Assembly: GCF_004216775.1 (NCBI RefSeq) | Contig: NZ_SGXF01000010.1 | Coordinates: 39,335 to 103,334, forward strand | Reading direction: 5' to 3' | Origin: Cuneatibacter caecimuris | Lineage (GTDB): Bacteria; Bacillota; Clostridia; Lachnospirales; Lachnospiraceae | Length of the DNA: 64,000 nt | In this document: in pieces, positions 26,315-34,487 of the stretch | Position numbering within the stretch: the stretch's first letter is position 1 | Layout: the number at the start of each line of letters is the position of its first letter | The notes under the pieces: model-generated | Database searches by the model: none | What the model was told of the DNA's origin: nothing | What the model saw: the letters and a program-made list of their open reading frames with translations, nothing else | Program-made: the position numbers and the translations under genes

Positions 26315-26527
26315 TTACTTTTTTCCTCCCTTCATTCCATTCAGAAAGCTGGTAATCGTCTCAAATCTCCAATCTTTCTGACCGTGATAAGTGAATATAA
26401 ATTCTTGGCCATTTTTCTGGCGGATACGGATACTGTTCCTTCCATTTGGAAACCACATATCAATCCGATCTCCAGAATAATCAGGAAAATAACTTTCAAA
26501 CCACTTCATTACTTCGCTGTGGCTCAT
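26315..26527 (-). CDS. Small phage protein, 70 aa
   Basis: ATG behind GAAGGAG. MSHSEVMKWFESYFPDYSG, then NSIRIRQKNGQEFIFTYHG, a small alpha/beta protein. Family known only from phages. Function unknown. Confidence 0.65.
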   Translation of the reverse strand: MSHSEVMKWFESYFPDYSGDRIDMWFPNGRNSIRIRQKNGQEFIFTYHGQKDWRFETITSFLNGMKGGKK

Positions 26528-26541
26528 GGTAATCTCTCCTT

Positions 26542-27090
26542 CTAAGTATTTTCGTCTAAGTACCAGCACATCTGATACCAGATTTCAACAGATCTCAAAT
26601 CGTATCGGCTGTGATTTACGGTAAACAGCCCACCGTCACCATTGCGGCTATACTTTCGTTCCAGAAACTTCTGAATAACGTCCTCGACATAGTTCCGGTC
26701 AAACTTTGAATCGTTCATAGAGCCTAGACCAAGGTTTACAATCATATTCCAAAACCACTGTCCAGTTCGGTTTCCAATGTCTGGATCATCCATAATATGT
26801 TCCTCACACCGAATCGCAAGCGCGATCATCATTTCCAGCACACTGCAAGTCCGATTATCCAAATAGGTGGAAACCATCGAGCTGCTGTATCCGTTTTCAT
26901 AACCAAACCGATACCTTAAATCCACTCCATCTTCCGCCCGATTTCCATCCATCGGAATACTGTAAGTAAATTCGATTCGATGCAGCTCTCTTAAAAGCTT
27001 TTGATACGATAATCTCTTTGAATATCTTCCATCAAATACAAGCTGATACATCCAGTTAAAATATGCATCATTAAGCTCGTTCTTTGTCAT
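26542..27090 (-). CDS. Conserved phage protein, 182 aa, unknown
   Basis: Helical protein with YLDNRTCSVLEMMIALAIRCEEHIM and GNRTGQWFWNMIVNLGLG, a block shared by many clostridial phage hypotheticals. No catalytic motif recognised. Overlaps the upstream membrane gene by one base. Confidence 0.75.
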   Translation of the reverse strand: MTKNELNDAYFNWMYQLVFDGRYSKRLSYQKLLRELHRIEFTYSIPMDGNRAEDGVDLRYRFGYENGYSSSMVSTYLDNRTCSVLEMMIALAIRCEEHIMDDPDIGNRTGQWFWNMIVNLGLGSMNDSKFDRNYVEDVIQKFLERKYSRNGDGGLFTVNHSRYDLRSVEIWYQMCWYLDENT

Positions 27091-27680
27091 TACTCCTCCA
27101 TTCGATGTGGCATCGTTTTTACAACATCGGAATAGTTTCTCTGGTCAAGCAGGATTTCATAATCACACTTTAACCGGTCATTTCGGACAAACACGGAGTC
27201 GTCTTCATATTCCCCGAAATGATTCAGCGATTCCTTACCGACAATTTCCTCCACATCGTCTACCTCTTCATCGTTCTCGTCAGCCAGAATTTCGTCTGCA
27301 TAGTAAGTGAGGCTGATTTTTTCATACTCTTCAAATTCGCCAAATTCCTCTGGTGAGATGACATAAGGTTTTTCCACAAATGCCTCTCCTTTCTTTTCCT
27401 CAACCGTTTTGGAATAATCCGTATAGCCCTCTTTCTGAATGATAGACGCGTACTTTTTGAAATCCATGTCGTCTACATCCTTCGGAGTTCTATCTTCCGC
27501 TACTTTAAGGCCATCACGAAACTCTTTCCCGCTTTCTCTTTCGGCATAAGCTGCTTTTACGGAGTCGATTTCTTCCTGAGCGATCAGCTCATATTTCCGT
27601 TTCAGCAGTTGCCATGTACATACAGAACCAATCCCTGCTCCAGCAATAAAAGCAAGGAAAGTCAATCCTTTACTGCTCAT
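27090..27680 (-). CDS. Membrane-anchored phage protein, 196 aa
   Basis: N-terminal anchor LTFLAFIAGAGIGSVCTWQLL, then a long acidic cytoplasmic part containing VISPEEFGEFEEYEKISLTYYADEILADEND. The acidic motif PEEFGE is typical of a phage family of unknown role. It lies in the early region and couples to the next gene. Confidence 0.75.
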   Translation of the reverse strand: MSSKGLTFLAFIAGAGIGSVCTWQLLKRKYELIAQEEIDSVKAAYAERESGKEFRDGLKVAEDRTPKDVDDMDFKKYASIIQKEGYTDYSKTVEEKKGEAFVEKPYVISPEEFGEFEEYEKISLTYYADEILADENDEEVDDVEEIVGKESLNHFGEYEDDSVFVRNDRLKCDYEILLDQRNYSDVVKTMPHRMEE

Positions 27681-27834
27681 CCTCTTCCTCCTCGTTTTTA
27701 ATTGTCATTACGGTTATTGCCAAACCGCCAAAAAGAAAGGAGACACTCAACAGAATGCCTCCCATAATATGTCTTTTTCTCTTAGTATCCAGAACATAGT
27801 CCAGTACCGATATCACATTCTCCAGACCGTCCAT
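27670..27834 (-). CDS. Small membrane protein, 54 aa
   Basis: From the ATG behind AAGGGAGC. Soluble N-terminus, then span IMGGILLSVSFLFGGLAITVM and acidic end. Unknown function. Confidence 0.55.
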   Translation of the reverse strand: MDGLENVISVLDYVLDTKRKRHIMGGILLSVSFLFGGLAITVMTIKNEEEEDEQ

Positions 27835-27835
27835 A

Positions 27836-27937
27836 TCAATGCTCCCTTCCCGTTGATAGAATTGCGATTCCACCAACAAAGCAGATACCGGACATTGCCG
27901 CCAGTGTATAAGACACAAATGCTAAAAGATTACGCAT
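27836..27937 (-). CDS. Very small membrane protein, 33 aa
   Basis: AGGAG precedes ATG. MRNLLAFVSYTLAAMSGICF continues as one hydrophobic span and ends GREH. Its stop lies just before the next start. Likely a real small gene because of the ribosome site and tight packing. Confidence 0.5.
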   Translation of the reverse strand: MRNLLAFVSYTLAAMSGICFVGGIAILSTGREH

Positions 27938-27953
27938 GATGATTCTCCTTTCT

Positions 27954-28523
27954 TCACTCATACCTTGAAAAATAATGATTTTCAACTTGGAACATCGGAA
28001 CGCCATACGCACTGTATTCTCCTGCCGTAAAGAACACAACGTTGTAATTGCTCCTTGACTCCAGTTCCTCATAGACAAGGTCACAAATATCCGCTCGGAC
28101 TTCGCACATGTCCACTCGACCATTCCACATAGATGAAAATTGATTCGGTTGATAAACCACTTCATATACCGTATCGGGAAAATGTTCGGAATCTACCCGA
28201 TTCAATATAGTATCGATAACAAGGCGTTTTCCTTCTTCACATTCACCTTCGGCTTCTGCCATAGTAACTAGGGCGATTAACTCTACATCTTCTCTCGACA
28301 TTTTCGGTATAACTTCTTCTGATCCCTCCATTTTCTCAGTGGCAATTGGAATGGATTCCTCTTGCAAAACTGTAATAACCGGTTCTGTCTTTTCGACAAT
28401 GCTGGCCCTAGGTATTGCTACAACGTCTTCCCCTTCTGAGTGAAATTCAGATACAAAGAACGAAGATGCTATCACGATACCACACAAGATCGGAACCGCT
28501 ATTACTTTGATTAACTTGCGCAT
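27954..28523 (-). CDS. Cell wall hydrolase, SleB/Hydrolase_2 type
   Basis: 189 residues from the ATG behind GGGAGG. A signal or anchor segment (VIAVPILCGIVIASSFFV) precedes a linker and the SleB domain: LIALVTMAEAEGECEEGKRLVIDTILNRV, with the catalytic Glu in AEAEGE, and VYQPNQFSS. SleB domains cleave peptidoglycan, as in spore cortex lysis. It lies with early genes rather than lysis genes, so it may alter the wall locally rather than lyse the host. Confidence 0.85.
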   Translation of the reverse strand: MRKLIKVIAVPILCGIVIASSFFVSEFHSEGEDVVAIPRASIVEKTEPVITVLQEESIPIATEKMEGSEEVIPKMSREDVELIALVTMAEAEGECEEGKRLVIDTILNRVDSEHFPDTVYEVVYQPNQFSSMWNGRVDMCEVRADICDLVYEELESRSNYNVVFFTAGEYSAYGVPMFQVENHYFSRYE

Positions 28524-28544
28524 AAATTCCTCCCAAATAAAAAC

Positions 28545-28590
28545 TATCCCCAAGAATCGTAATAACTCCTAGGGATAGTTATAAATTTAT
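28545..28590 (-). terminator. Terminator after the 319-aa gene
   Basis: AACTATCCC and GGGATAGTT pair around a short loop, followed on the minus strand by TTTTTATTT. Confidence 0.7.
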
Positions 28591-28593
28591 CTC

Positions 28594-29553
28594 TCACATC
28601 AAATCCCAGATGTTCCCATCCACATTAAAATCCAAAAGGATTGCCTGGTCGAATCCATTGACATAATCCGAATAACTCAGATTATCAGAATACAGACCGA
28701 AATCAATGTAATTATCTCCTTTAGAATTTTCCGGATTATAAACCCAACCAACAATCTGGCCGGCTTTTGTTCTCGGAAGTCCGAGCATCTCATAGACTTC
28801 ATTCAGAAATACGCGCTTCTTTGCTTTCAACAAGTCGTTTGCATAACGCTCTTGGGCTTTGATGAACATCAAATTATATTCATTGTTGCTTTCCCAATGA
28901 GGATTAAGAATGGAATCTCCATCCTCATCCTGCGTGTACTTTTCAAAGAATCTGGCATAACCGCTGATATCCGCCGGACTTACCACAAAACCATTCTTCT
29001 TAACTTTCTTCTCTTTTCCAGTCTCTTCATCGATAACCGTTTCATCAAACTTTTTGGCTTTGAGATTATATTTCAGTTCACGGTCAACCTCTTCGCCAAA
29101 TCGTTCGATCACACGGCTGCGATACTCTTTAAATCCTTTATCAATAGCTGCATAAGCCGCACTTAGAGCTACATTTCTCTTACGAAGAATGTTATTAGAT
29201 GCCAAAATACTGGTGATTGACAATGCACCGAGTATGACGGAAGGCCCATACAGTTTGGCAAATTTCATACCGGTCTGAACATAAACAATCGCCAAATCTT
29301 TTTGGGCATCCTCGCTGGAATACCGCTCCTTCACGGATTCGTCTGCTTCACATTTATGAACTGTTTCGACATCTTCTTTTGTCTTGTCCAGAATTTCACC
29401 CACTTTTGTCGTTGCTTTACAAGCCATTACCGCGCTTGTAACCACGCCGATAACTCCAGCCACAACGAGAATCTCCGGACTATGCTTCTTTAACTGGAAA
29501 CTGGTTTTACTAAGAAAACCATTCATGCTCTTTACAATCTCTGCTTTTTTCAT
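28594..29553 (-). CDS. Phage membrane protein, DUF6353-like, paralogue 1
   Basis: 319 residues. KKHSPEILVVAGVIGVVTSAVMACKATTK holds a membrane span and a second lies at about 100-125 (YGPSVILGALSITSILASNN). The same layout recurs at 31028 and 33245. The C-terminal domain contains RKRNVALSAAYAAIDKG and VGWVYNPENSKG. This is a two-span phage protein family of unknown role. It has its own terminator. Confidence 0.8.
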   Translation of the reverse strand: MKKAEIVKSMNGFLSKTSFQLKKHSPEILVVAGVIGVVTSAVMACKATTKVGEILDKTKEDVETVHKCEADESVKERYSSEDAQKDLAIVYVQTGMKFAKLYGPSVILGALSITSILASNNILRKRNVALSAAYAAIDKGFKEYRSRVIERFGEEVDRELKYNLKAKKFDETVIDEETGKEKKVKKNGFVVSPADISGYARFFEKYTQDEDGDSILNPHWESNNEYNLMFIKAQERYANDLLKAKKRVFLNEVYEMLGLPRTKAGQIVGWVYNPENSKGDNYIDFGLYSDNLSYSDYVNGFDQAILLDFNVDGNIWDLM

Positions 29554-29555
29554 GA

Positions 29556-29785
29556 TTATTTATTCTCCTCTTCTACTTTTTCTGTTTTCTTTAAATGGTC
29601 GATCAAATGCTGGGCGTACCAAAGGATTTTTTCCAAATCCTGGATTCCGTTTTTCTGCTTCCAACGGTAGCCTCAATTCCTTTTAAATCAGAAGTAAAGG
29701 CTTCGATTACATCAATAACTTCCATACCCGTTTCGGAAATATAATGATCCGGATGAGATACCATCCTGTCTTTTGACTCATACAT
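29556..29785 (-). pseudogene. DUF3310-like protein, internal deletion/frameshift
   Basis: Starts behind GGAGGG. MYESKDRMVSHPDHYISETG and then GMEVIDVIEAFTSDLKGIEA match the DUF3310 N-terminus. The normal C-terminal part (WKQKNGIQDLEKILWYAQHLID) is present but in another frame, and the TGN-IKY segment that should link them is missing. A short deletion across this junction best explains it. Confidence 0.65.
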
Positions 29786-29799
29786 CTTGAATCCCTCCT

Positions 29800-30402
29800 T
29801 TACAACGGCATTGGTTTAGGCAATTTTAAAATATAACCATCCCTTACTCGAACCGCCCTGCATCCAGCAATATCAGTCCATCCGTATTTATTGGCAGCAT
29901 AATTGTCATTGGACACGTTTGCCAAATCATAAAGATCTGCAACACTAACTACCTCATACTGTGCAATAATTTCGTTCATGGCGTCTAATACCGATTCCGC
30001 ATCTCCACGAGTTTCGAATAAAAGCTCATCATATTCGTAGCTCGTCCGGCTCTTCGGTGCTGTATAATCTTTCTTTCCGCTGTCGTAATACTTCTGATAG
30101 GATACCTTGGACGCTGTAGAGTTCTTTTTTGACTTCCCAGTTTCTCCATAGAGGATCATATCAATACCATTGGTAACTATATCGGAAATTGCCTTTTTTA
30201 TTGCCGGCACCAGAACATCCATCACAATATAAGATTTTACGTTATTGACATCTTCAGAAATGAATACATCTGCAAACTTCTGCATTTCTGATTTTTTCTT
30301 TGATTTTACCGTCCCGGAAATCACTTTCTCTACACGTTTTTCAGGAACAAGATTTTTCTGCTCCTCCTTTGATTTGTGGGAATTCGGCTTATATTCCTCC
30401 AT
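29800..30402 (-). CDS. Conserved phage protein, 200 aa, unknown
   Basis: Basic N-terminus, then SYIVMDVLVPAIKKAISDIVTNGIDMILYG (helical) and GWTDIAGCRAVRVRDGYILKLPKPMPL at the C-terminus. This arrangement is typical of a clostridial phage family whose role I do not know. Overlaps the next upstream gene by one base. Confidence 0.75.
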   Translation of the reverse strand: MEEYKPNSHKSKEEQKNLVPEKRVEKVISGTVKSKKKSEMQKFADVFISEDVNNVKSYIVMDVLVPAIKKAISDIVTNGIDMILYGETGKSKKNSTASKVSYQKYYDSGKKDYTAPKSRTSYEYDELLFETRGDAESVLDAMNEIIAQYEVVSVADLYDLANVSNDNYAANKYGWTDIAGCRAVRVRDGYILKLPKPMPL

Positions 30403-30608
30403 TAAGTTGTCTCCTTTCCGCTCACCAAACTGATCTTTCCAGGCAATATAATCTTTGTACCCGGAAGTCGGTTGTTTTTCTTTTTAAACTGATAAGTAAG
30501 GTTTGACCTTGCTTTCTTTTCTGAAACTGCCCGTGTAGAAGCAATCCAGCGATTTGCAACACAATTGTCAAATTCCATAACTGGGCCATCATACGAATAC
30601 ATGTTCAT
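30402..30608 (-). CDS. Small phage protein, 68 aa
   Basis: ATG behind GGAGGTGA. YSYDGPVMEFDNCVANRW, then SEKKARSNLTYQFKKKNN and ILPGKISLV, a family common in clostridial phages. Unknown function. Confidence 0.7.
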   Translation of the reverse strand: MNMYSYDGPVMEFDNCVANRWIASTRAVSEKKARSNLTYQFKKKNNRLPGTKIILPGKISLVSGKETT

Positions 30609-30639
30609 AAATTTCACCTCCGGATAAAAGAAAAAAGGG

Positions 30640-30672
30640 AAAGCACCTTGTTACAGGTACTCTCCCTCGTGT
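30640..30672 (-). terminator. Terminator after the 88-aa gene
   Basis: GGGAGAGTACC pairs with GGTGCTTTCCC, followed by T6 on the minus strand. Confidence 0.7.
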
Positions 30673-30690
30673 TGAAACACATTTTTTCGT

Positions 30691-30957
30691 TTAGGCTTCT
30701 TCGGAATCCTCTTTTTCATTCTCAATGATTGGTTCTTCGGGTTCATCCCACTCAGCATCGATAATCTGCTGCTCCTTCTGAGCTTTGATTTTGGCAATCA
30801 TCGGCTTACCCACATACCTGTAGATTACAACACCTGCAAGTACGGCTAAACCGATACCGGCCGCAACCTTAAACCCCTTACCAGAACTCGCTTTAACGAT
30901 TTCCTCTGTGGCTGTCTCCATAACCTCTTCGTTGTTCATGATTTCATTGGTTTCCAT
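30691..30957 (-). CDS. Membrane-anchored phage protein, 88 aa
   Basis: Acidic ends and one hydrophobic span (VAAGIGLAVLAGVVIYRYVG), with a cytoplasmic tail containing QQIIDAEWDEPEEP. Preceded by copy 2 of the 28-bp element and followed by its own terminator, so it is probably a single-gene unit. Confidence 0.75.
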   Translation of the reverse strand: METNEIMNNEEVMETATEEIVKASSGKGFKVAAGIGLAVLAGVVIYRYVGKPMIAKIKAQKEQQIIDAEWDEPEEPIIENEKEDSEEA

Positions 30958-30997
30958 GTTTATTCTCCTTTCAATTTTTGAAAATGTGTGGTTCTTC

Positions 30998-31025
30998 TTC
31001 CATTAAAGCCACTGTATTTTTCGCG
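30998..31025 (-). promoter_or_regulatory. 28-bp intergenic element, copy 2
   Basis: CGCGAAAAATACA, five variable bases, TTTAATGGAA on the minus strand, 41 bases upstream of the 88-aa gene and 3 bases after the DUF6353-like paralogue 2 stop. Confidence 0.8.
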
Positions 31026-31027
31026 CG

Positions 31028-31798
31028 TCACATCAGCTCACTGAAATTGTATCTCGGAGCAATACTGTAATCAATCACCAGGCAGGGAGTTCCATCGCTG
31101 GCCAATTGAGAACTAAATGATAGATCAATATACCCATTATCAATATTCCATCCCAACTCATCGCCGATTTTGATATTATCCAGACCGACTTCGTAGTAGA
31201 AATCATTTAAGGATACATACATCTCATCGCGCATCTGACGATTTAATTCACATTCCGCTTTCTTAATTTTGTCGATATCGCCTTTAAAATATCTGCCAGA
31301 AATCGCGTCATAGCAGAGCGTATTTCCCTTTTCTGTAATGATTACCTCTCTTGTTACCACTGGATTTTTCTCGATTTTATCCTTTGCAACGGCATCTTTC
31401 ACAGTTTCGTGCTTCTTCTCTCCGAACATCTCAACGACTTTTCCCTGATAATCCTTGAGAGCGGATTCCGATAAGGTATATGCCGTTGCAAGTGCCGCAT
31501 TCCGTTTAGCGTTTACTGAGCTGGCTCCAATTAAACATGCAATGGAGAGGGTTCCCGTAATCGCTGCCGGAATATAACAGAACCAAGTTGTTTTTACCAC
31601 ATCTGCGACTTCAAGCTCCTCGGCTCCAATTTCCTCTTTTCTTTCCTCAATGAGAATCTGTGCTTTCGGCGTTGCCCGGACCGCCATGACAGTCGTTGTG
31701 ATCATACCGGCAATACCAATTCCTGTAAGAATCTCTGGACTATGCTTTTTAATCGCCGTTTTCAGTGACAAAAAGCTTTTGGTTATTTCTTTTTTCAT
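31028..31798 (-). CDS. Phage membrane protein, DUF6353-like, paralogue 2
   Basis: 256 residues. KKHSPEILTGIGIAGMITTTVMAVRATPKA is clearly homologous to paralogue 1 and 3. The second span is around 85-105 (YIPAAITGTLSIACLIGASS). The C-terminal half has KRNAALATAYTLSESALKDY and DELGWNIDNGYIDLSF. Role unknown. Translationally coupled to the DUF6273-like gene by a one-base overlap. Confidence 0.82.
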   Translation of the reverse strand: MKKEITKSFLSLKTAIKKHSPEILTGIGIAGMITTTVMAVRATPKAQILIEERKEEIGAEELEVADVVKTTWFCYIPAAITGTLSIACLIGASSVNAKRNAALATAYTLSESALKDYQGKVVEMFGEKKHETVKDAVAKDKIEKNPVVTREVIITEKGNTLCYDAISGRYFKGDIDKIKKAECELNRQMRDEMYVSLNDFYYEVGLDNIKIGDELGWNIDNGYIDLSFSSQLASDGTPCLVIDYSIAPRYNFSELM

Positions 31799-32667
31799 TA
31801 CTTCGTTCCCCCAATTCCCAAAGCCGTTTTGGATAATTCAAGAACCATGTGAAACGCCTCATCTTCGGTAAAGCCGGCTTCCACAAACCGATCCTTCAGA
31901 TTCTTCATCTCAGAAGCAGCTTTTGCAAACATCTCTTTTTCTTCCAGATTTTTGATTTCCTTTCTGAGAAGCTTAATTTCATTTTCCTTTTCAGAAATCT
32001 CTTCCTGTAATGATTCCTTTGTTACCTCTTTTGTGTTCCTTCTTCCATAGTAACTCCTATAAGAGACATGAGAAACTCCGCCTTCACGGGGCACAGGGCC
32101 CCTGGATTCCTGCTTAACCAACCAGAATTCCGGACGAACCCCAAGAGAGCCCGAAGCGCCGTTGGAGTACGGAGCGCCACCGCTGCTGCCCACAAGAGCG
32201 AAAAGAGCCGAAGAAAACTCCTCTTTTGTAGCATTTCTTAGCCATCCCCATGTAAGCCGATCCTCAAAACAAGCAATTCGATTCTTGCACTCTTTCATCA
32301 AAGGAAGCTGTTCATCGCTATCTGGTTCCAGATTCTTGTTATCCCATTCGTCCTCATGACCAACAATCTGTCCAACGGTTGGAATAGTAAGTCCGTAAAT
32401 CTTATCACGCAACTCTTCTGGGAATGCCATAAGCAGAACTGTATCCATCCACTTCTTCAGATCGGACTTTTCAAAACCGCCTTTGTTTGTAGACCGGTTA
32501 TTCATCGGCCGGCAGGTAACATATTCGTCAAATATAAACATGACGCCCTCGTCCGTAACCTTGTGAGCAGTCGCGGTAAACTCCCCAAGTTCTGCCAGTG
32601 GAATGACTATCTGATCTCCTACCTGGATGTTTGCTGTTTCGATTTCCTGTTTTCTTAATACCTTCAT
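31798..32667 (-). CDS. DUF6273-type C-type-lectin-like protein with coiled coil
   Basis: 289 residues. Core YGLTIPTVGQIVGHEDEWDN, then WGWLRNATKEEF, SSGGAPYSNGASGSLGVRP and EFWL match DUF6273 (C-type-lectin/formylglycine-enzyme-like fold). Residues about 215-250 form a coiled coil (EEISEKENEIKLLRKEIKNLEE) and the end looks like a small helical UBA-type unit. This fold hosts variable regions in DGR targets elsewhere, but no reverse transcriptase is in this window. Ligand unknown. Confidence 0.72.
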   Translation of the reverse strand: MKVLRKQEIETANIQVGDQIVIPLAELGEFTATAHKVTDEGVMFIFDEYVTCRPMNNRSTNKGGFEKSDLKKWMDTVLLMAFPEELRDKIYGLTIPTVGQIVGHEDEWDNKNLEPDSDEQLPLMKECKNRIACFEDRLTWGWLRNATKEEFSSALFALVGSSGGAPYSNGASGSLGVRPEFWLVKQESRGPVPREGGVSHVSYRSYYGRRNTKEVTKESLQEEISEKENEIKLLRKEIKNLEEKEMFAKAASEMKNLKDRFVEAGFTEDEAFHMVLELSKTALGIGGTK

Positions 32668-32700
32668 AATGCTTCTCCTTTCGAAATATAAAATTTGTGG

Positions 32701-32991
32701 TTATAAAATAAGACCGAGAAGTGTCTCGGCCGTATTTTCTGCAACTTGAAATATGTGGTTATTTTCTGGATTTTCCGACAGATAAAGAAAAAGCTCCATT
32801 TTTAATATGAACCCTTCTATCACCAAATCGGCTTCCGTCATCGGGTGATCCATGAGGGCCAGTAGAATCTCATCAACCGCCCATCTTTCATACGAACGTT
32901 CCTTAATAGCTGATTTGGGCCAATTTACACCAGGCTCAAACAGATGCATATTCGTATAATTCATGATTTTTTGAATAGCCTCATCATTCAT
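32701..32991 (-). CDS. Helical phage protein, 96 aa, paralogue A2
   Basis: From the ATG behind GGAG. FEPGVNWPKSAIKERSYERWAVDEIL and the C-terminal FQVAENTAETLLGLI align with the gene at 34047, so the two are paralogues. Each precedes a DUF6353-like gene in transcript order, hinting at a duplicated gene pair. Function unknown. Confidence 0.65.
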   Translation of the reverse strand: MNDEAIQKIMNYTNMHLFEPGVNWPKSAIKERSYERWAVDEILLALMDHPMTEADLVIEGFILKMELFLYLSENPENNHIFQVAENTAETLLGLIL

Positions 32992-33009
32992 TGGCACTTG
33001 CTCCAAACC

Positions 33010-33030
33010 AGAAAGAAAGAGCCCATGTTA
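33010..33030 (-). terminator. Short terminator after the 56-aa gene
   Basis: GAGTCC loop GGGCTC, then TTTCTTTC on the minus strand, overlapping the stop. It is one of several look-alike hairpins in the early region (see 34519, 36603, 38158). Confidence 0.6.
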
Positions 33031-33198
33031 GGACTCCTCTTCGTTTTCATCATCTTTTTTGGCAAGTGCCTCGTTTACCTTTTCTTCAATTTTCTCATCC
33101 ATTTTCTTTTCGTTTACCCAATCGGTAAGGATACTTACTCCGAATCCGATCACCGTAACTGCAATCCCAATGGCTTTGATAAAATTTTTGTTTTTCAT
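33028..33198 (-). CDS. Small membrane protein, 56 aa
   Basis: MKNKNFIKAIGIAVTVIGFG starts an N-terminal membrane span, followed by an acidic coiled coil (EEKVNEALAKKDDENEEES). AAAGGAGG precedes the ATG and lies directly downstream of copy 3 of the 28-bp element. Single-gene unit with its own terminator. Confidence 0.65.
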   Translation of the reverse strand: MKNKNFIKAIGIAVTVIGFGVSILTDWVNEKKMDEKIEEKVNEALAKKDDENEEES

Positions 33199-33214
33199 AA
33201 AGCATTAGCCTCCT

Positions 33215-33242
33215 TTTCATAATACGGTCTGTAATTTTTGCG
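33215..33242 (-). promoter_or_regulatory. 28-bp intergenic element, copy 3
   Basis: CGCAAAAATTACA, five variable bases, TATTATGAAA on the minus strand; the ribosome site AAAGGAGG overlaps its 3' edge. It begins 3 bases after the preceding gene's stop. Confidence 0.82.
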
Positions 33243-33244
33243 AA

Positions 33245-34024
33245 TCATTCAAATTTGTTGACGGCCATGGTATCGATAATGATGCACTCCAATCCATCTT
33301 CCAAAGTTGATTTGTAATTATCAAAATCCAACCAATAGCAATCCATTTCTTCCACCATATAGGTAATATCCCATCCGAGTTCATCGCCTCCGTCTATGCC
33401 TTCGACACCTAAAAATGACAAGTATTCATTTAATGAACAATCGCCTTTAATGGAAAGATTCCGATTTACATGATATTGGGCGTTTAACACCGCTGCCATT
33501 GTGGTTCTAAAATACTTCTTTGAGGCAAGATCATAGAAAAGCAACCGTTCACTTTCAGAATCCATGTCCATGTTGTAAACCTGATAACCCCAGTCGTAGG
33601 AAGACACCATGGCATCTTTCGCCATTTCCGCATGGATTTTATCATCCGCATCCTCTCCGTAAACTGTCTTGGCTGACTTCCGATATTGCTTATAGGATTC
33701 ATTGAGCATAACGTATGCACTCATCAAAGAAGCCTGTTTCTTTTGATTTAATGCATTCGCTCCAAAGATACAAGCAATAGTTGAAACTCCCAGCAGTACA
33801 GAAGGAATATAAGTCGGCCCCGCTACTCGGACGATTTCTAATTTAGTTAGATTTTCGCCCTTCTCCAGCTCTGCCTCTTTCAACAATTTTATTGCTTTAG
33901 GGGTTGCCTGAACAGCCGTAATGGTTGTTGCAATGACTCCAATAGAAGCTACTACCGTTAAAATTGTCGGAGATGAGCGATATAATTGACGCCCGACTCT
34001 TTTCAAGATTTTAACTTTTTGCAT
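33245..34024 (-). CDS. Phage membrane protein, DUF6353-like, paralogue 3
   Basis: 259 residues from the ATG behind AAGGAG. YRSSPTILTVVASIGVIATTITAVQATPKA aligns with paralogues 1 and 2; second span is at about 85-110 (YIPSVLLGVSTIACIFGANAL). C-terminal part contains NQKKQASLMSAYVMLNESYKQYRKSA. Unknown role. Confidence 0.82.
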   Translation of the reverse strand: MQKVKILKRVGRQLYRSSPTILTVVASIGVIATTITAVQATPKAIKLLKEAELEKGENLTKLEIVRVAGPTYIPSVLLGVSTIACIFGANALNQKKQASLMSAYVMLNESYKQYRKSAKTVYGEDADDKIHAEMAKDAMVSSYDWGYQVYNMDMDSESERLLFYDLASKKYFRTTMAAVLNAQYHVNRNLSIKGDCSLNEYLSFLGVEGIDGGDELGWDITYMVEEMDCYWLDFDNYKSTLEDGLECIIIDTMAVNKFE

Positions 34025-34046
34025 AATATTCTCCTTTCGTTTTATC

Positions 34047-34364
34047 CTATTCCATGGCATATAACAGATCTTGAATATTTTCTCCAACCATCTTAGCGGT
34101 GATAAATATAGAACTGTTCTGTTGATTCATAGAAGCAAAGTCATCCATTTTTTCTGTAAATGATCGAGCCATCGCTTCTAAATTTTTTATGGACGTTTTG
34201 GTCTGGGGAAAAATATGATCGGCTACATAATTTCGAAATTCTCCAATCGCCCACAATGTATTGCTCACCCTAGTGAACTCTTTCTTGTCGAATACCGGAT
34301 TTGGCAACCATTCGTCCATTTCGTACATATCACATAGAATCAACGCCAATTCGTCCAAACTCAA
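34047..34364 (-). CDS. Helical phage protein, 105 aa, paralogue A1
   Basis: TTG start (34364) lies 10 bases after AAGGAGG; a GTG start 12 bases upstream is possible. WLPNPVFDKKEFTRVSNTLWAIGEFRNYV and IFITAKMVGENIQDLLYAME parallel the 32701 gene. Function unknown. Confidence 0.65.
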   Translation of the reverse strand: MSLDELALILCDMYEMDEWLPNPVFDKKEFTRVSNTLWAIGEFRNYVADHIFPQTKTSIKNLEAMARSFTEKMDDFASMNQQNSSIFITAKMVGENIQDLLYAME

Positions 34365-34418
34365 ATTTCTGACCACCTCCTTAAAATCCCCCTTTCTTGA
34401 TTGATAAAAAATAAAAGA

Positions 34419-34487
34419 GAACCAGTATCGGACTCGAACCGATTACCTCCACGGAAGTGTGACGCTCTACCAATGAGCTAACTGTTT
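34419..34487 (-). tRNA. tRNA-like gene with shortened anticodon arm
   Basis: The D arm (GCTC...GAGC), T arm (ATCGG TTCGAGT CCGAT) and acceptor stem (AAACAGT/ACTGGTT, one A-G mismatch) are clear. The anticodon arm is short: TCAC ACTTCC GTGG gives a four-pair stem (one pair T-G) and a six-base loop, about three bases fewer than normal. If T33 is the first T, the triplet reads TCC (glycine). No CCA is encoded. Copy 4 of the 28-bp element ends exactly at the first tRNA base. It may be a decayed tRNA or a specialised one. Confidence 0.55.

Noticed and set aside
31798..32667. Diversity-generating retroelement target
   Set aside because: The DUF6273 fold fits, but no reverse transcriptase, template repeat or Avd gene is visible in the window.
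32668..32720. Tenth copy of the 28-bp element
   Set aside because: ACA and a TATATT are correctly spaced, but the CGCA block is lost; too weak to count.
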